Part shown: positions 27,724-36,347 of the stretch, piece after piece
Position numbering within the stretch: position 1 is the first letter of the stretch
Layout of the letters: the number at the start of each line of letters is the position of its first letter
Assembly (NCBI GenBank): GCA_943912265.1
Contig: CALTTS010000007.1
Span: 73,283-137,282, forward strand
DNA: 64,000 bases
DNA from: an uncultured Xanthomonas sp.
GTDB lineage: Bacteria; Pseudomonadota; Gammaproteobacteria; Xanthomonadales; Xanthomonadaceae
Direction of reading: 5' to 3'
The notes under the pieces: generated by a model
Databases searched by the model: none
Seen by the model: only the letters and a program-made list of their open reading frames with translations
Told to the model about the DNA's origin: nothing
Translations under genes and position numbers: made by a program

Positions 27724-28499
27724 TGGGCCGGTATGTCAGTGGCGGCGCCAATAGCGTGCCGCGCAGCATGATTGTGTCCTGCTACGCGTCTGATCCGGCC
27801 ATTGCCGTGCCCCCCTGGGCGCAGGGCGGGCGTGGCGTGGTGCGCGTCACCGGCGTCGGCGCCGGTGCGTCGGGAAACGTCATCATCACGAACCCCAGCA
27901 CCATTTACGGCGGCGGCGCCGGGGCCATTGCGCGTGATCACATCATGGCAATCCCGGCCGGCGTTGCGACGATCGCCGCTGAGATTGGCGTGGGCGGCGC
28001 GAAGGTCACGGCGGCGATAGCCGCTGATGGCAATCCGGGCGGCCACACCAAACTGACCATCGGCACGTCCATTCTGCTCTTGCAGGGCGGAGGAAACGGT
28101 CTGAGCAGCCGTAACTACAGAGGTGGTGTGCCGCTGTGCGGCAATAGCATTACGCCGTACACGGAGCCTCTCAACAACCCCCCGGGCATGGGCATGTTCA
28201 GCGGTGGGGACTGGAGTGACTCGGGTGGCGTGACTGGCGTCGGTTCTGGGCCGTCCTCGCTCGCCATTGGCGCCAACGGCAGCCAAGGCTCCTGGCACGA
28301 TGGGTACGGCACGGGTGGCATGTCGCCGTGGGGAAGTTGCCCCATTCGCCTGAAACCTATATCCGACAGCACCAACGGCTATGACGCGTCCGGGTATGGC
28401 GCTGGCGGGCAGGGCGCTTTCTGGAAAAGTGGCGCCGCGGTCAGCTCCGGCAAGGGCGCCAACGGTTTCCTCTTGCTTGAATTCGTCGAAGGAGCCTGA
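27723..28499 (+). CDS. Glycine-rich tail-tip/adhesin-like protein
   Basis: The 258-residue protein is dominated by glycine-rich loops (GVGAGASGNVIITN, YGGGAGAIARD, GVTGVGSGPSS, YGTGGMSPWGS, GYGAGGQGAFW) and ends with GFLLLEFVEGA, a common ending of phage glycine-rich fibre-tip proteins. Such proteins often carry the receptor-binding loops at the fibre end. Codon usage is less GC-extreme than in the neighbours, in keeping with a horizontally exchanged host-range module. Confidence 0.7.
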   Translation: MGRYVSGGANSVPRSMIVSCYASDPAIAVPPWAQGGRGVVRVTGVGAGASGNVIITNPSTIYGGGAGAIARDHIMAIPAGVATIAAEIGVGGAKVTAAIAADGNPGGHTKLTIGTSILLLQGGGNGLSSRNYRGGVPLCGNSITPYTEPLNNPPGMGMFSGGDWSDSGGVTGVGSGPSSLAIGANGSQGSWHDGYGTGGMSPWGSCPIRLKPISDSTNGYDASGYGAGGQGAFWKSGAAVSSGKGANGFLLLEFVEGA

Positions 28500-28501
28500 T
28501 C

Positions 28502-28969
28502 ATGCGCAATCTTGCAATCGTAGCGGCGGGTATCGTCGCAAACGTCATCCTCGGCAACGCGGCCGACTACCCCGACGCGGTAGACGTGACCGACACAGAT
28601 CCCCGCCCAGCCCCCGGCTGGCGCTATGACGGCACGGCATTCACGCCGCCCGATTACGTCCCGCCGGAGCCTGTCGCGGAGTCGCGCATCATCACCAACC
28701 TGGCCTTCGACCTGCGCTTTACTGCGGCCGAGCGGGTGGCGGTGGAGATGGCTTCGCTTGACGATCCGTCAGCCAGCGCGGAGGCGCGCCAGCAAGCCGC
28801 CTACATCCGCGTGTCGCTGCAACGGGCGGACAAGGCATCTTGGGTGGATCTTGACGCCGAGGTCACGCGCACGTCGGTGCAACAGTTCGAGGCGCTGGGC
28901 CTGATCGCCGAGGGGCGGGCAGCCGAAATCCTCGACGCTGCCGTGCAGGACAGCGAGCGGCCGTCGTGA
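28502..28969 (+). CDS. Tail fibre assembly-like protein
   Basis: The 155-residue product opens with MRNLAIVAAGIVANVILGN and has GWRYDGTAFTPP, the typical start of phage tail-fibre assembly/chaperone proteins (value-of-the-day N-terminal strand plus YDG turn). The rest is helical. It directly follows the glycine-rich tip gene, so it may fold or attach it. Confidence 0.65.
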   Translation: MRNLAIVAAGIVANVILGNAADYPDAVDVTDTDPRPAPGWRYDGTAFTPPDYVPPEPVAESRIITNLAFDLRFTAAERVAVEMASLDDPSASAEARQQAAYIRVSLQRADKASWVDLDAEVTRTSVQQFEALGLIAEGRAAEILDAAVQDSERPS

Positions 28970-29283
28970 CCCGCGTCCGCCTGATCGCGCTGTGGCTGCT
29001 GTGCCAGGTTGCCGGCACCATCGCCGCCGTGTGGATGCTGGTGGCCATCGCCGCCGGCAGCTCGCGCGCGTGGTCGCTGGCCGTGGGCTACGACCAACTG
29101 GCCAACGCCGCGTTCGGCGGCGACCCGGGCGAAACCATCAGCAGCCGTGCCGGCAAGGCGGCCCGCAACGGTCGCCGATGGGGCTGCATCCTGTGCCGGC
29201 TGCTGAGCAGGATCGACCCGGATCACTGCGAAAAATCGCTGGAACCGGACGAAGGCCGCGCGCTCGATCCGCCTCGCGTGTAA
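28966..29283 (+). CDS. Small membrane protein of unknown function
   Basis: The 105-residue protein has one N-terminal membrane segment (LIALWLLCQVAGTIAAVWMLVAIAA), then a conserved-looking part YDQLANAAFGGDPGETISSR and WGCILCRLLSRIDPDHCEKS. Similar small proteins occur in lysis or tail regions of many temperate phages without known function. The GTG start overlaps the previous stop. Confidence 0.65.
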   Translation: MTRVRLIALWLLCQVAGTIAAVWMLVAIAAGSSRAWSLAVGYDQLANAAFGGDPGETISSRAGKAARNGRRWGCILCRLLSRIDPDHCEKSLEPDEGRALDPPRV

Positions 29284-29343
29284 CCGCGCCCGCAACAAGC
29301 GCCGCCGCGTGATTCGCGCGCGTGCGGCGGCCACCATGTCGGC

Positions 29344-29916
29344 ATGGATACCGGCATGGACAACCAGCGCTCGCAGTCGCAGATGATGCGGATCGGCACG
29401 GTGGCATCCGTGGATGCCGCAGCGGCCACCTGCCGGGTATCCACAGGCGAGATCACCACGGGCGACATCCCGTGGTGCGTGCCCGGCGCGGGCAGTTTCA
29501 GCGTGTGGAGCTGCCCGCGCGTGGGCGAGCAGGTGGTGTTGCTCTGCCCGGAAGGCGATCTGGAAGGCGCACTGGTACTGCGCGGGCTGTACTCAACCGC
29601 GCACCCTGCCCCGCGCAACCGCCTCGACACCACGCTGATCCGCTTCCCCGATGGCGCGGAGCTGGAATACGACGAGGCCGCGCACACGCTCAACGCCACA
29701 TTGCCCAGCGGCGGCAGCGCCACGCTCACCGCCGATGCCGGCGTGACGATCAATGGCCCGTTCACCGTCAACGGCGACACCACGCTCAACGGCGATACCC
29801 ATGTCAGCCAGACGCTGACGGCCGACACCGACGTGGTCGGCGGCGGCAAGAGCCTGAAGGGCCACAAGCACGTCGGCGTGCAGACCGGCAGCGGCCAGAC
29901 GGGGGCGCCGGCATGA
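29344..29916 (+). CDS. V: Baseplate spike protein (P2 gpV-like)
   Basis: The 190-residue protein (P2 V: 211) forms the trimeric membrane-piercing spike. An OB-like N-terminal domain (RIGTVASVDAAAATCRVST, WCVPGAGSFSVWSCPRVGEQ) is followed by a triple beta-helix repeat (GVTINGPFTVNGDTTLNGDT) and the metal-binding apex GHKHVGV. The ATG at 29356 is an alternative start. Confidence 0.93.
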   Translation: MDTGMDNQRSQSQMMRIGTVASVDAAAATCRVSTGEITTGDIPWCVPGAGSFSVWSCPRVGEQVVLLCPEGDLEGALVLRGLYSTAHPAPRNRLDTTLIRFPDGAELEYDEAAHTLNATLPSGGSATLTADAGVTINGPFTVNGDTTLNGDTHVSQTLTADTDVVGGGKSLKGHKHVGVQTGSGQTGAPA

Positions 29917-30269
29917 TCGGCACCCACGCGGCCACCGGCAAGCGACTGTCGGGCACGGCGCACCTTGCGCAGTCCATCGCCGACATCCTCATGACCCCGC
30001 TGGGCAGCCGCGTCATGCGCCCGGATTACGGCTCGCTGCTGCCCGAGCTGATCGACCAGCCCTTCAACGGCACCACCCGCCTGCGCATGTTCGGCGCCAT
30101 CGCCGGCGCGCTGGGCAAGTGGGAGCCGCGCATCACCCTCACCCGCCTCGGGCTCTCCCTCGGCACCGATGCGGGCGCATTCGTGCTTGACCTCGAGGGC
30201 ACGCTCACCGAGTCGGCAACCGCCAGCGAGCGAACCCGGCTGTCCATCCCCCTCACCACCCGCACCTGA
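29913..30269 (+). CDS. W: Baseplate wedge protein (P2 gpW-like, gp25 family)
   Basis: The 118-residue protein (P2 W: 115) belongs to the gp25/lysozyme-like wedge family: AQSIADILMTPLGSRVMRPDYGS and LPELIDQP. It overlaps V by 4 nt. Confidence 0.93.
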   Translation: MIGTHAATGKRLSGTAHLAQSIADILMTPLGSRVMRPDYGSLLPELIDQPFNGTTRLRMFGAIAGALGKWEPRITLTRLGLSLGTDAGAFVLDLEGTLTESATASERTRLSIPLTTRT

Positions 30270-30282
30270 CCCGGAGCAGATC

Positions 30283-31455
30283 ATGCCCACCGATTACCAC
30301 CACGGCGTCCGCATCGCCGAAATCAATACCGGCACCCGCACCATCCGCACGGTGGCCACGGCCATCGTCGGCATCGTCTGCACCGGCCCTGCGGCCGATG
30401 CCGCAATGTTCCCCCTCAACCGCCCGGTGCTGATCACCGACCTGGCCGCCGCCATCGCCAAGGCCGGCACCACGGGCACGCTGGCCGCCACGCTGCAGGC
30501 CATCCACGACCAGACCGACCCGGTCACCGTGGTGGTTCGCGTCCAGGAAGGCGAGACGGACGCCGAAACCACCACCAACGTGATCGGTGCAGCCACCGGC
30601 AGCGCGTACAGCGGCATGCAGGCGCTGCTGGCGGCCGAGGCCCAGCTCGGCGTCAAGCCGCGCATCCTCGCCGCGCCGGGGCTGGATACCCAGCCGGTCA
30701 CGGCTGCACTGGCCGTCATCGCCGCCAAGCTGCGCGGCATGGCCTACGCCAGCTGCGGTGCCAGCGCGACGAAGGAAGATGCCGCCACCTACCGCGAGCA
30801 GTTCTCCGCGCGCGAACTCATGCTGATCTGGCCGGACTTCCTCGCTTGGGATACCGCCACCAGCGCCACCGCGCCGGCGTATGCCACCGCCCGCGCCGTG
30901 GGCCTGCGCGCCAAGATCGACGAGGACACCGGCTGGCACAAGACGCTCTCCAACGTCGCCGTGGCCGGCGTCACCGGCATCAGCCACGACGTGCACTGGT
31001 CGCTGCAGGACCCGGCCACCGATGCCGGCTACCTCAACGCCGCCGACGTCACCACGCTGGTGCGCACCGGCAGCGGCTATCGGTTCTGGGGCGACCGCAC
31101 CTGCTCGGACGATCCGCTGTTTGCCTTCGAATCCGCCACCCGCACGGCGCAGGTGCTGGCCGATTCCATCGCCGATTCCATGTTGTGGGCAGTGGACAAG
31201 CCGATGACGCCCTCGCTGGTGCGCGACATCGTGGAAAGCATCAATGCAAAGTTCCGCGAGCTCAAGGCCGGCGGCTACATCATCGATGCCAATGCCTGGT
31301 ACGACGCCGACACCAACACCACCGACACGCTCAAGGCCGGCAATCTCGTCATCGACTACGACTACACCCCGGTGCCGCCGCTGGAAAACCTGCTGCTCAA
31401 CCAGCGCATCACCGATCAGTACCTCGCCGACTTCGCCAGCCGCGTCGCGGCCTGA
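30283..31455 (+). CDS. FI: Contractile tail sheath protein (P2 gpFI-like)
   Basis: The 390-residue sheath subunit (P2 FI: 396) contains the start YHHGVRIAEINTGTRTIRTV, VATAIVGIVCTGPAAD and the C-terminal YDYTPVPPLENLLLNQRITD typical of contractile sheaths. GGAG lies upstream of the ATG at 30283. Confidence 0.95.
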   Translation: MPTDYHHGVRIAEINTGTRTIRTVATAIVGIVCTGPAADAAMFPLNRPVLITDLAAAIAKAGTTGTLAATLQAIHDQTDPVTVVVRVQEGETDAETTTNVIGAATGSAYSGMQALLAAEAQLGVKPRILAAPGLDTQPVTAALAVIAAKLRGMAYASCGASATKEDAATYREQFSARELMLIWPDFLAWDTATSATAPAYATARAVGLRAKIDEDTGWHKTLSNVAVAGVTGISHDVHWSLQDPATDAGYLNAADVTTLVRTGSGYRFWGDRTCSDDPLFAFESATRTAQVLADSIADSMLWAVDKPMTPSLVRDIVESINAKFRELKAGGYIIDANAWYDADTNTTDTLKAGNLVIDYDYTPVPPLENLLLNQRITDQYLADFASRVAA

Positions 31456-31488
31456 CCGTCGCTGCCCTGACCCACCGGAGACCCCGTC

Positions 31489-31998
31489 ATGGCCATGCCC
31501 CGCACCCTGAAAAACTTCAACCTCTTCAACGACGGCAACAGCTACATGGGCCAGGTCGAAGAAGTCACCCTGCCCAAGCTGACCCGCAAGATGGAGGAAT
31601 ACCGCGGCGGCGGCATGATCGGCGCCGTCCAGCTCGACATGGGGCAGGAAAAGGTCGAGCTGGAATGGAAGTGCGCCGGCTTCATGCGCGGCGTGCTTGA
31701 GCAGTACGGCGCCATCAAGATCGATGGCGTCCCGCTGCGCTTCGCCGGTGCCTACCAGCGCGACGACACCGCCGCCGTGGATGCGGTGGAGATCGTCGTG
31801 CGCGGTCGGCACGTCGAGATAGACCCCGGCAGCGCCAAGGTCGGCGAGAAAACCGAGTTCGCGGTGAAGACCGCCGCCGCCTACTACAAGCTCTCCGTAA
31901 ACGGCAGCACGGTGATCGAACTGGACTTCGTCAACGGCATCGAAGTGGTCAACGGCACCGACCTGTACGCCGACATCCGCGCCGCCATCGGACTCTGA
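31489..31998 (+). CDS. FII: Tail tube protein (P2 gpFII-like)
   Basis: The 169-residue inner-tube subunit (P2 FII: 172) starts MAMPRTLKNFNLFNDGNSY and has VTLPKLTRKMEEYRGGGM, which are family hallmarks. CCGGAGACCCC precedes the start, the same leader style as at 38941, 47752 and 48478. Confidence 0.95.
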   Translation: MAMPRTLKNFNLFNDGNSYMGQVEEVTLPKLTRKMEEYRGGGMIGAVQLDMGQEKVELEWKCAGFMRGVLEQYGAIKIDGVPLRFAGAYQRDDTAAVDAVEIVVRGRHVEIDPGSAKVGEKTEFAVKTAAAYYKLSVNGSTVIELDFVNGIEVVNGTDLYADIRAAIGL

Positions 31999-32164
31999 TA
32001 CCCCGCGAGTGGCTTTGAGGCCGGCAACGGCGGTTTCCTGCAACGGACGGGTGGCCTCTCCCCGCCGACGTGGTGACCGCTGGAACCGGAAGAGCCCCAA
32101 CACGCAATGAGGCCGGACGCCGTGGCCGAAATCCACGGCAACCACCCCACCGGAACCCATGCCC

Positions 32165-32500
32165 ATGTCCTCCAAGACCGACATCCCCGCCGACACCGCC
32201 GCACAGCCACGCACGGCCACGCTCACCCTGGAAACCCCCATCGTGCGCGGCGAGCAGCGCATCGACGCCATCACCCTGCGCAAGCCGGCCGCTGGCGAGC
32301 TGCGCGGGCTGGCGCTGGCCGACCTGCTGCGCTCGGACGTGTCCGCGCTGCAGACCCTGTTGCCGCGCATCAGCACGCCCACACTCACCGCCGCCGACGC
32401 GGCCGCGCTCGACCTGCCCGACCTGGCCGCCATTGCCGGCGAGGTGCTGGGTTTTTTCATGAGCCGGGCGGACAAGGCAGCGCTGTCCCCGTCCGCGTAG
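32165..32500 (+). CDS. E: Tail assembly chaperone (P2 gpE-like)
   Basis: The short product (111 residues from 32165; an ATG at 32159 adds two) is the zero-frame form of the tail assembly chaperone. It has LTLETPIVRGEQRIDAITLRKP followed by helices, as in P2 E. Near its end a T-run (TTTTTTC, 32452-32458) allows a -1 frameshift that makes the longer E+E' form. Confidence 0.9.
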   Translation: MSSKTDIPADTAAQPRTATLTLETPIVRGEQRIDAITLRKPAAGELRGLALADLLRSDVSALQTLLPRISTPTLTAADAAALDLPDLAAIAGEVLGFFMSRADKAALSPSA

Positions 32501-32622
32501 AGGACGCGATGGCGGACATCGCCGCCATCTTCCACTGGCCTCCGGCGGTCATGGACCCCATGCCGCTGGATGAACTCATGGCGTGGCGCGAGCGCGCCCG
32601 AATCCGCAGCGGAGCGGAATGA
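32458..32622 (+). CDS. Frameshift extension E' of the tail assembly chaperone
   Basis: This part is read only after -1 slippage at T-TTT-TTC (32452-32458) in gene E. It adds HEPGGQGSAVPVRVEDAMAD, IAAIFHWPP and MDPMPLDELMAWRERAR. The DELxxWRERA ending is the hallmark of E'/G-T-type chaperone extensions, as in P2 and lambda. The extension itself has no need for its own start. Confidence 0.88.
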   Translation, partial: HEPGGQGSAVPVRVEDAMADIAAIFHWPPAVMDPMPLDELMAWRERARIRSGAE

Positions 32623-32637
32623 TGCTACCGTCCCGGC

Positions 32638-32886
32638 ATGGACAACCTGATCGTCGCCCTTCTCGCCATCGTGCTCGTCGCCGGCGTTTTCGCAGCCATG
32701 AGTGCGTTCATCACGCCGTTCGTGGATGCGCTTCTGCGGCGGGGCACGCCGCCCGCTGCCGGGTCGACCGCGCCCTGTACGCCACGCACCGAGCGCGATG
32801 CCTGGCTGGCCACGGTGCGCGAGCGAAAGGCCCAGCGGCAGGCCATCAAGCGCGAGATCGAGCGCGACGTGCGGCGCATCGGCTGA
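32638..32886 (+). CDS. Small membrane protein between E' and tape measure
   Basis: The 82-residue product has one N-terminal membrane segment (LIVALLAIVLVAGVFAAMSAF), a proline/threonine linker and a basic C-terminal helix (VRERKAQRQAIKREIERDVRR). P2 has no gene at this place. Function unknown; it could be a small cargo gene. Confidence 0.6.
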   Translation: MDNLIVALLAIVLVAGVFAAMSAFITPFVDALLRRGTPPAAGSTAPCTPRTERDAWLATVRERKAQRQAIKREIERDVRRIG

Positions 32887-32919
32887 CCTGTCTGCCGGCC
32901 TTCCTCGCGGGAGGCCGCC

Positions 32920-35900
32920 GTGGCTGATTCCCTGCGCCTGCAAGTCCTGTTGGACGGCGTCGACCGCCTGTCCGGCCCGCTGAAACGCATCATGGGCGGC
33001 GCCGATGGCGTCAAGCGATCCTTGCGTGAAACCGGCAAGGCGCTGAGCGACATGAACCGCACGTCGAAGGACATCAGCAGCTACGCGCTATTGCGCGCCA
33101 AGTTGCGCGGCGTCACTGCGGCCATGCAAGAACAGTCGGCAGCAGCGGAGTCCTCGAAAGCGGCATTGGAAAGCCGGCTGACGGCCCAGCGCGCACTTTC
33201 CGTGGAAATGAAGGTAGCCCGTGCCACTTTCAAGCAACAGGCCCGCGCCTTTGCCGAGATGAAGGAACCCTCGGCTGAGCAAGTGGCCGCCTTCAAAGCG
33301 CAACAACAGGCCATCAAGAAGCTGGAATCCGACTACATCGCCCACACCGCCGCCACGCGGGCCATGCAGAAGGAGACCATGAAGGCCGAATCCCATCTGA
33401 AAAAGCTGACCCGGACACAATCCGAGCAGTCCGACAAGGTGGAAGCCGCGCGCCAGAAGCTGGAGGCCGCCGGCATCAGCACCGCGCAGATGGCCACGCG
33501 CCAGCGCGCCTTGCGCGGCGACATGCGCCAGACCAACGCCGCCATCGACCAGCAGAAACTGCGGCTGGAGCGCCTGAACAAGCTGCAGGCCACGGCATCC
33601 ACGATGAAGCGCGGCGGCATGACGGCCACGCTGCACGGCGCTGGATTCCTTGCGGCAGGGCAAGGTGCCTTGCGCGCGGCCGCCGCGCCACTGGGCGCCG
33701 CCATGCAGTTCGAGTCGGCGATGGCGGACGTGAAGAAGGTCGTCAACTTCGACACGCCCCAGCAATTCGCGCAGATGGGGTCGGACATCCAGAAGCTGTC
33801 CATGCGCCTGCCGATGACCTCGACGGAGATCTCCAAGATCGTCGCCGCTGCCGGTCAGGCCAACATCCCCCGGCAGGAACTGCTGCGCTTTGCCGAAGAC
33901 GCCACCAAGATGGGCGTTGCCTTCGACACCACGGCCGAAGACGCCGGCCAGACCATGGCCACTTGGCGCACCGCATTCCGCATGACGCAGGCGGACGTGG
34001 TCACCATGGCCGACAAGATCAATTACCTGGGCAACACCGGCCCGGCCAGCGTGCAGAAGATCACCGACGTGGTGAACCGCATCGGCGCGCTGGGCGAAGT
34101 GGCGGGCCTGAAATCCGGGCCGCTGGCCGCGCTGGCCTCCACCGTGGCCGGCATGGGCATCGAGTCGGAGGTATCGGCCACCGGCATCAAGAACATGCTG
34201 CTGACGCTGGCCGCCGGCGACAGCGCCACGAAGTCGCAGCGCGCCTCATTCCAGCGGCTCGGCATCGATGCAAAGCAGATGGCGGTGTCGATGCAGCGCG
34301 ATGCCGGCGGCGCCATCCTGTCCGTGCTGGACAAGATCAAACAGCTCCCGCAGGCCGAGCAGGCCGCGGTGATGACCAAGCTGTTCGGACGCGAGTCCAT
34401 CGGCGCCATCGCGCCGCTGCTGACCAACCTCGACCTGCTGAAAACCAACCTCGGCAAGGTATCCAACGCGCAGATCTACGGCGGTTCGATGGCGCAGGAA
34501 TACGCCTCGCGCGTGGCCACGTCCGAAAATTCGCTGCAGCTGCTGAAAAACACCGCGCTGGTGCTGTCGCAGGTGGTCGGCAAGACTTTGATCCCCGACT
34601 TCAAGGCATTCGCCGAACGCACCGGCGCCGTCGTGGCCCGCATCGTGGACTGGTCGGAGAAACACCCCGCACTGGTGGGCATGCTGGCCAAGACCGCCAT
34701 CGTCGGTGCGGCGCTCGTCACGGTACTGGGCGGGCTGCTGGTGACCGGCGGCATGGCCGCGATGGGCTTCTCGCAGATCTACAAGGCGGTAGGGCTGATC
34801 GCCAACAGCGGCGCGCTGACCTCGATCACCTCGGGCCTGTCCAACGCGGGGCGCCTGCTGCCGATGCTGGCCAACGGGGCGCGCATGCTGGTGCCGCTGA
34901 TCGGTGGCATCAGTGCGCCGCTGTTGCTTGTGGGCGGATTGATCGCCGCCACGGCTCTGCTCGTGTGGAAATACTGGCAACCCATCAAGGCATGGCTGAC
35001 CGGTTTCGGGCAGGGGATCATGGTGGGCCTGTCCCCTATGTTCGATGATCTGAGCGCGAAACTCGGCTGGATCGCCGAAGGGTGGCGCCCCATCGGAGAG
35101 GGTATTCGCTGGGTGGGTGGCTTGATCGCCGAGTTCTTCACGCCGATCCGCATGACCAGCAAGGAGCTGCAGGGCGTCACCGATGCCGGGCGCAGCTTCG
35201 GCATGGTGTTCGGCAATGTCATCGGCGCCGTCGCAGCCGCCGTGGGCACGGTGTTCAACTTCGTGGGCACGACAATCGGCAACACCGCAGGATTCATCCT
35301 GACCAGCCTGGGCGGCATATGGGACGTGCTGGCAGGCATCTTCACCGGCAATGGCGCCCGCATCGTTGCCGGGTTCCGGGCCATGTGGCTGAACGTCGAC
35401 CAGTTCTTCGGCGGCCTGCCCGCCAAGCTGGCACAGTTCGGCGTGAACATGGTGCAGGGGCTCGTCAACGGCATCCGCTCGATGTTCGGCGCACCCGGCC
35501 GCGCATTCGCCGAGATTGCCACCAACGGCATCACGAAATTCAAGGCGCTGCTGGGCATCAACAGCCCATCGCGGGTATTCGCGCAGTTCGGCGACTACAC
35601 GATGCAGGGCTATGCAAACGGGCTGGACCGCAGCGGCCGGGCGCCGATGCAGGCCATCACCGGGGTGGGCCAACGCCTGCGCGCGGCGGGCGCAGGCCTT
35701 GCGCTGGCCGCCACCGCGCCGGTGATGGCAGCGGGAGCCGGTGGCCCTGCAACATCAGGCGGCGGCGCCACGGCGACAGCGGGCGCCGCCACCACCCATC
35801 TCTACGAGATCCACATCCATGCCGCCCCCGGCATGAACCCGGGCGAGATCGCCCGTGCTGTCGCCGCAGAGCTTGACCGCCGCGAGCGCCAGCGCGGCGC

Positions 35901-35934
35901 AGTGGCCCGCTCGCGCTTGTCCGACATCGATTGA
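32920..35934 (+). CDS. T: Tail tape measure protein (P2 gpT-like)
   Basis: The 1004-residue protein (P2 T: 815) sets tail length and helps DNA entry. The N-terminal part is a long coiled coil (about residues 40-250). The TP901-type tape-measure core follows (FESAMADVKKVVNFDTP, TSTEISKIVAAAGQANIP), then hydrophobic helices at about 595-700 and a C-terminal motif NGIRSMFGAPGRAFAEIA. The GTG start has GGGAGG upstream. Confidence 0.94.
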   Translation: MADSLRLQVLLDGVDRLSGPLKRIMGGADGVKRSLRETGKALSDMNRTSKDISSYALLRAKLRGVTAAMQEQSAAAESSKAALESRLTAQRALSVEMKVARATFKQQARAFAEMKEPSAEQVAAFKAQQQAIKKLESDYIAHTAATRAMQKETMKAESHLKKLTRTQSEQSDKVEAARQKLEAAGISTAQMATRQRALRGDMRQTNAAIDQQKLRLERLNKLQATASTMKRGGMTATLHGAGFLAAGQGALRAAAAPLGAAMQFESAMADVKKVVNFDTPQQFAQMGSDIQKLSMRLPMTSTEISKIVAAAGQANIPRQELLRFAEDATKMGVAFDTTAEDAGQTMATWRTAFRMTQADVVTMADKINYLGNTGPASVQKITDVVNRIGALGEVAGLKSGPLAALASTVAGMGIESEVSATGIKNMLLTLAAGDSATKSQRASFQRLGIDAKQMAVSMQRDAGGAILSVLDKIKQLPQAEQAAVMTKLFGRESIGAIAPLLTNLDLLKTNLGKVSNAQIYGGSMAQEYASRVATSENSLQLLKNTALVLSQVVGKTLIPDFKAFAERTGAVVARIVDWSEKHPALVGMLAKTAIVGAALVTVLGGLLVTGGMAAMGFSQIYKAVGLIANSGALTSITSGLSNAGRLLPMLANGARMLVPLIGGISAPLLLVGGLIAATALLVWKYWQPIKAWLTGFGQGIMVGLSPMFDDLSAKLGWIAEGWRPIGEGIRWVGGLIAEFFTPIRMTSKELQGVTDAGRSFGMVFGNVIGAVAAAVGTVFNFVGTTIGNTAGFILTSLGGIWDVLAGIFTGNGARIVAGFRAMWLNVDQFFGGLPAKLAQFGVNMVQGLVNGIRSMFGAPGRAFAEIATNGITKFKALLGINSPSRVFAQFGDYTMQGYANGLDRSGRAPMQAITGVGQRLRAAGAGLALAATAPVMAAGAGGPATSGGGATATAGAATTHLYEIHIHAAPGMNPGEIARAVAAELDRRERQRGAVARSRLSDID

Positions 35935-35942
35935 GGCCCGCC

Positions 35943-36347
35943 ATGCTCATGGCATTGAGTACCTTCGTTTTCGACCTGCCTACGCTGGCCTACCAGCAGT
36001 TCCAACGGCAGATGCAGTGGCGCTACGGCAGCAGCGAGCGCATCGGCGCCCGCGCCGCGTACCAGTACCTGGGCGTGGGCGAGGAAACCATCGAGCTGAC
36101 CGGGCTAGTGGCGCCGGAGTTCACCGGCACTACGGCATCGATCGACACCCTGCGCGACATGGCCGACACGGGCGAACCCTTCCCGCTGGTGGAAGGCACC
36201 GGCGTGGTATACGGCAGCTACGTCATCACCGCAGTCAACGCCACGCACAGCCTGTTCTGGCCGGACGGGTCGCCACGCCGAGTGGAGTTCACGCTGTCGC
36301 TCAAGCGTGTGGACACCCCGGCGCAGAAACAGGCCCGCAGCGCATGA
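35943..36347 (+). CDS. U: Tail protein U (P2 gpU-like)
   Basis: The 134-residue tail terminator-type protein (P2 U: 159) has FVFDLPTLAYQQFQRQMQW and GRxx-like GVGEETIELTGLVAPEFTG. The ATG at 35943 lies 8 bp after the T stop, with GAGG overlapping that stop. Confidence 0.92.
   Translation: MLMALSTFVFDLPTLAYQQFQRQMQWRYGSSERIGARAAYQYLGVGEETIELTGLVAPEFTGTTASIDTLRDMADTGEPFPLVEGTGVVYGSYVITAVNATHSLFWPDGSPRRVEFTLSLKRVDTPAQKQARSA

Noticed and set aside
30253..35673. Long leftward frames under FI, E, T (30253-32943, 34246-35673)
   Set aside because: Opposite strand holds the sheath, tube, chaperone and tape-measure genes with good family motifs and ribosome binding sites.
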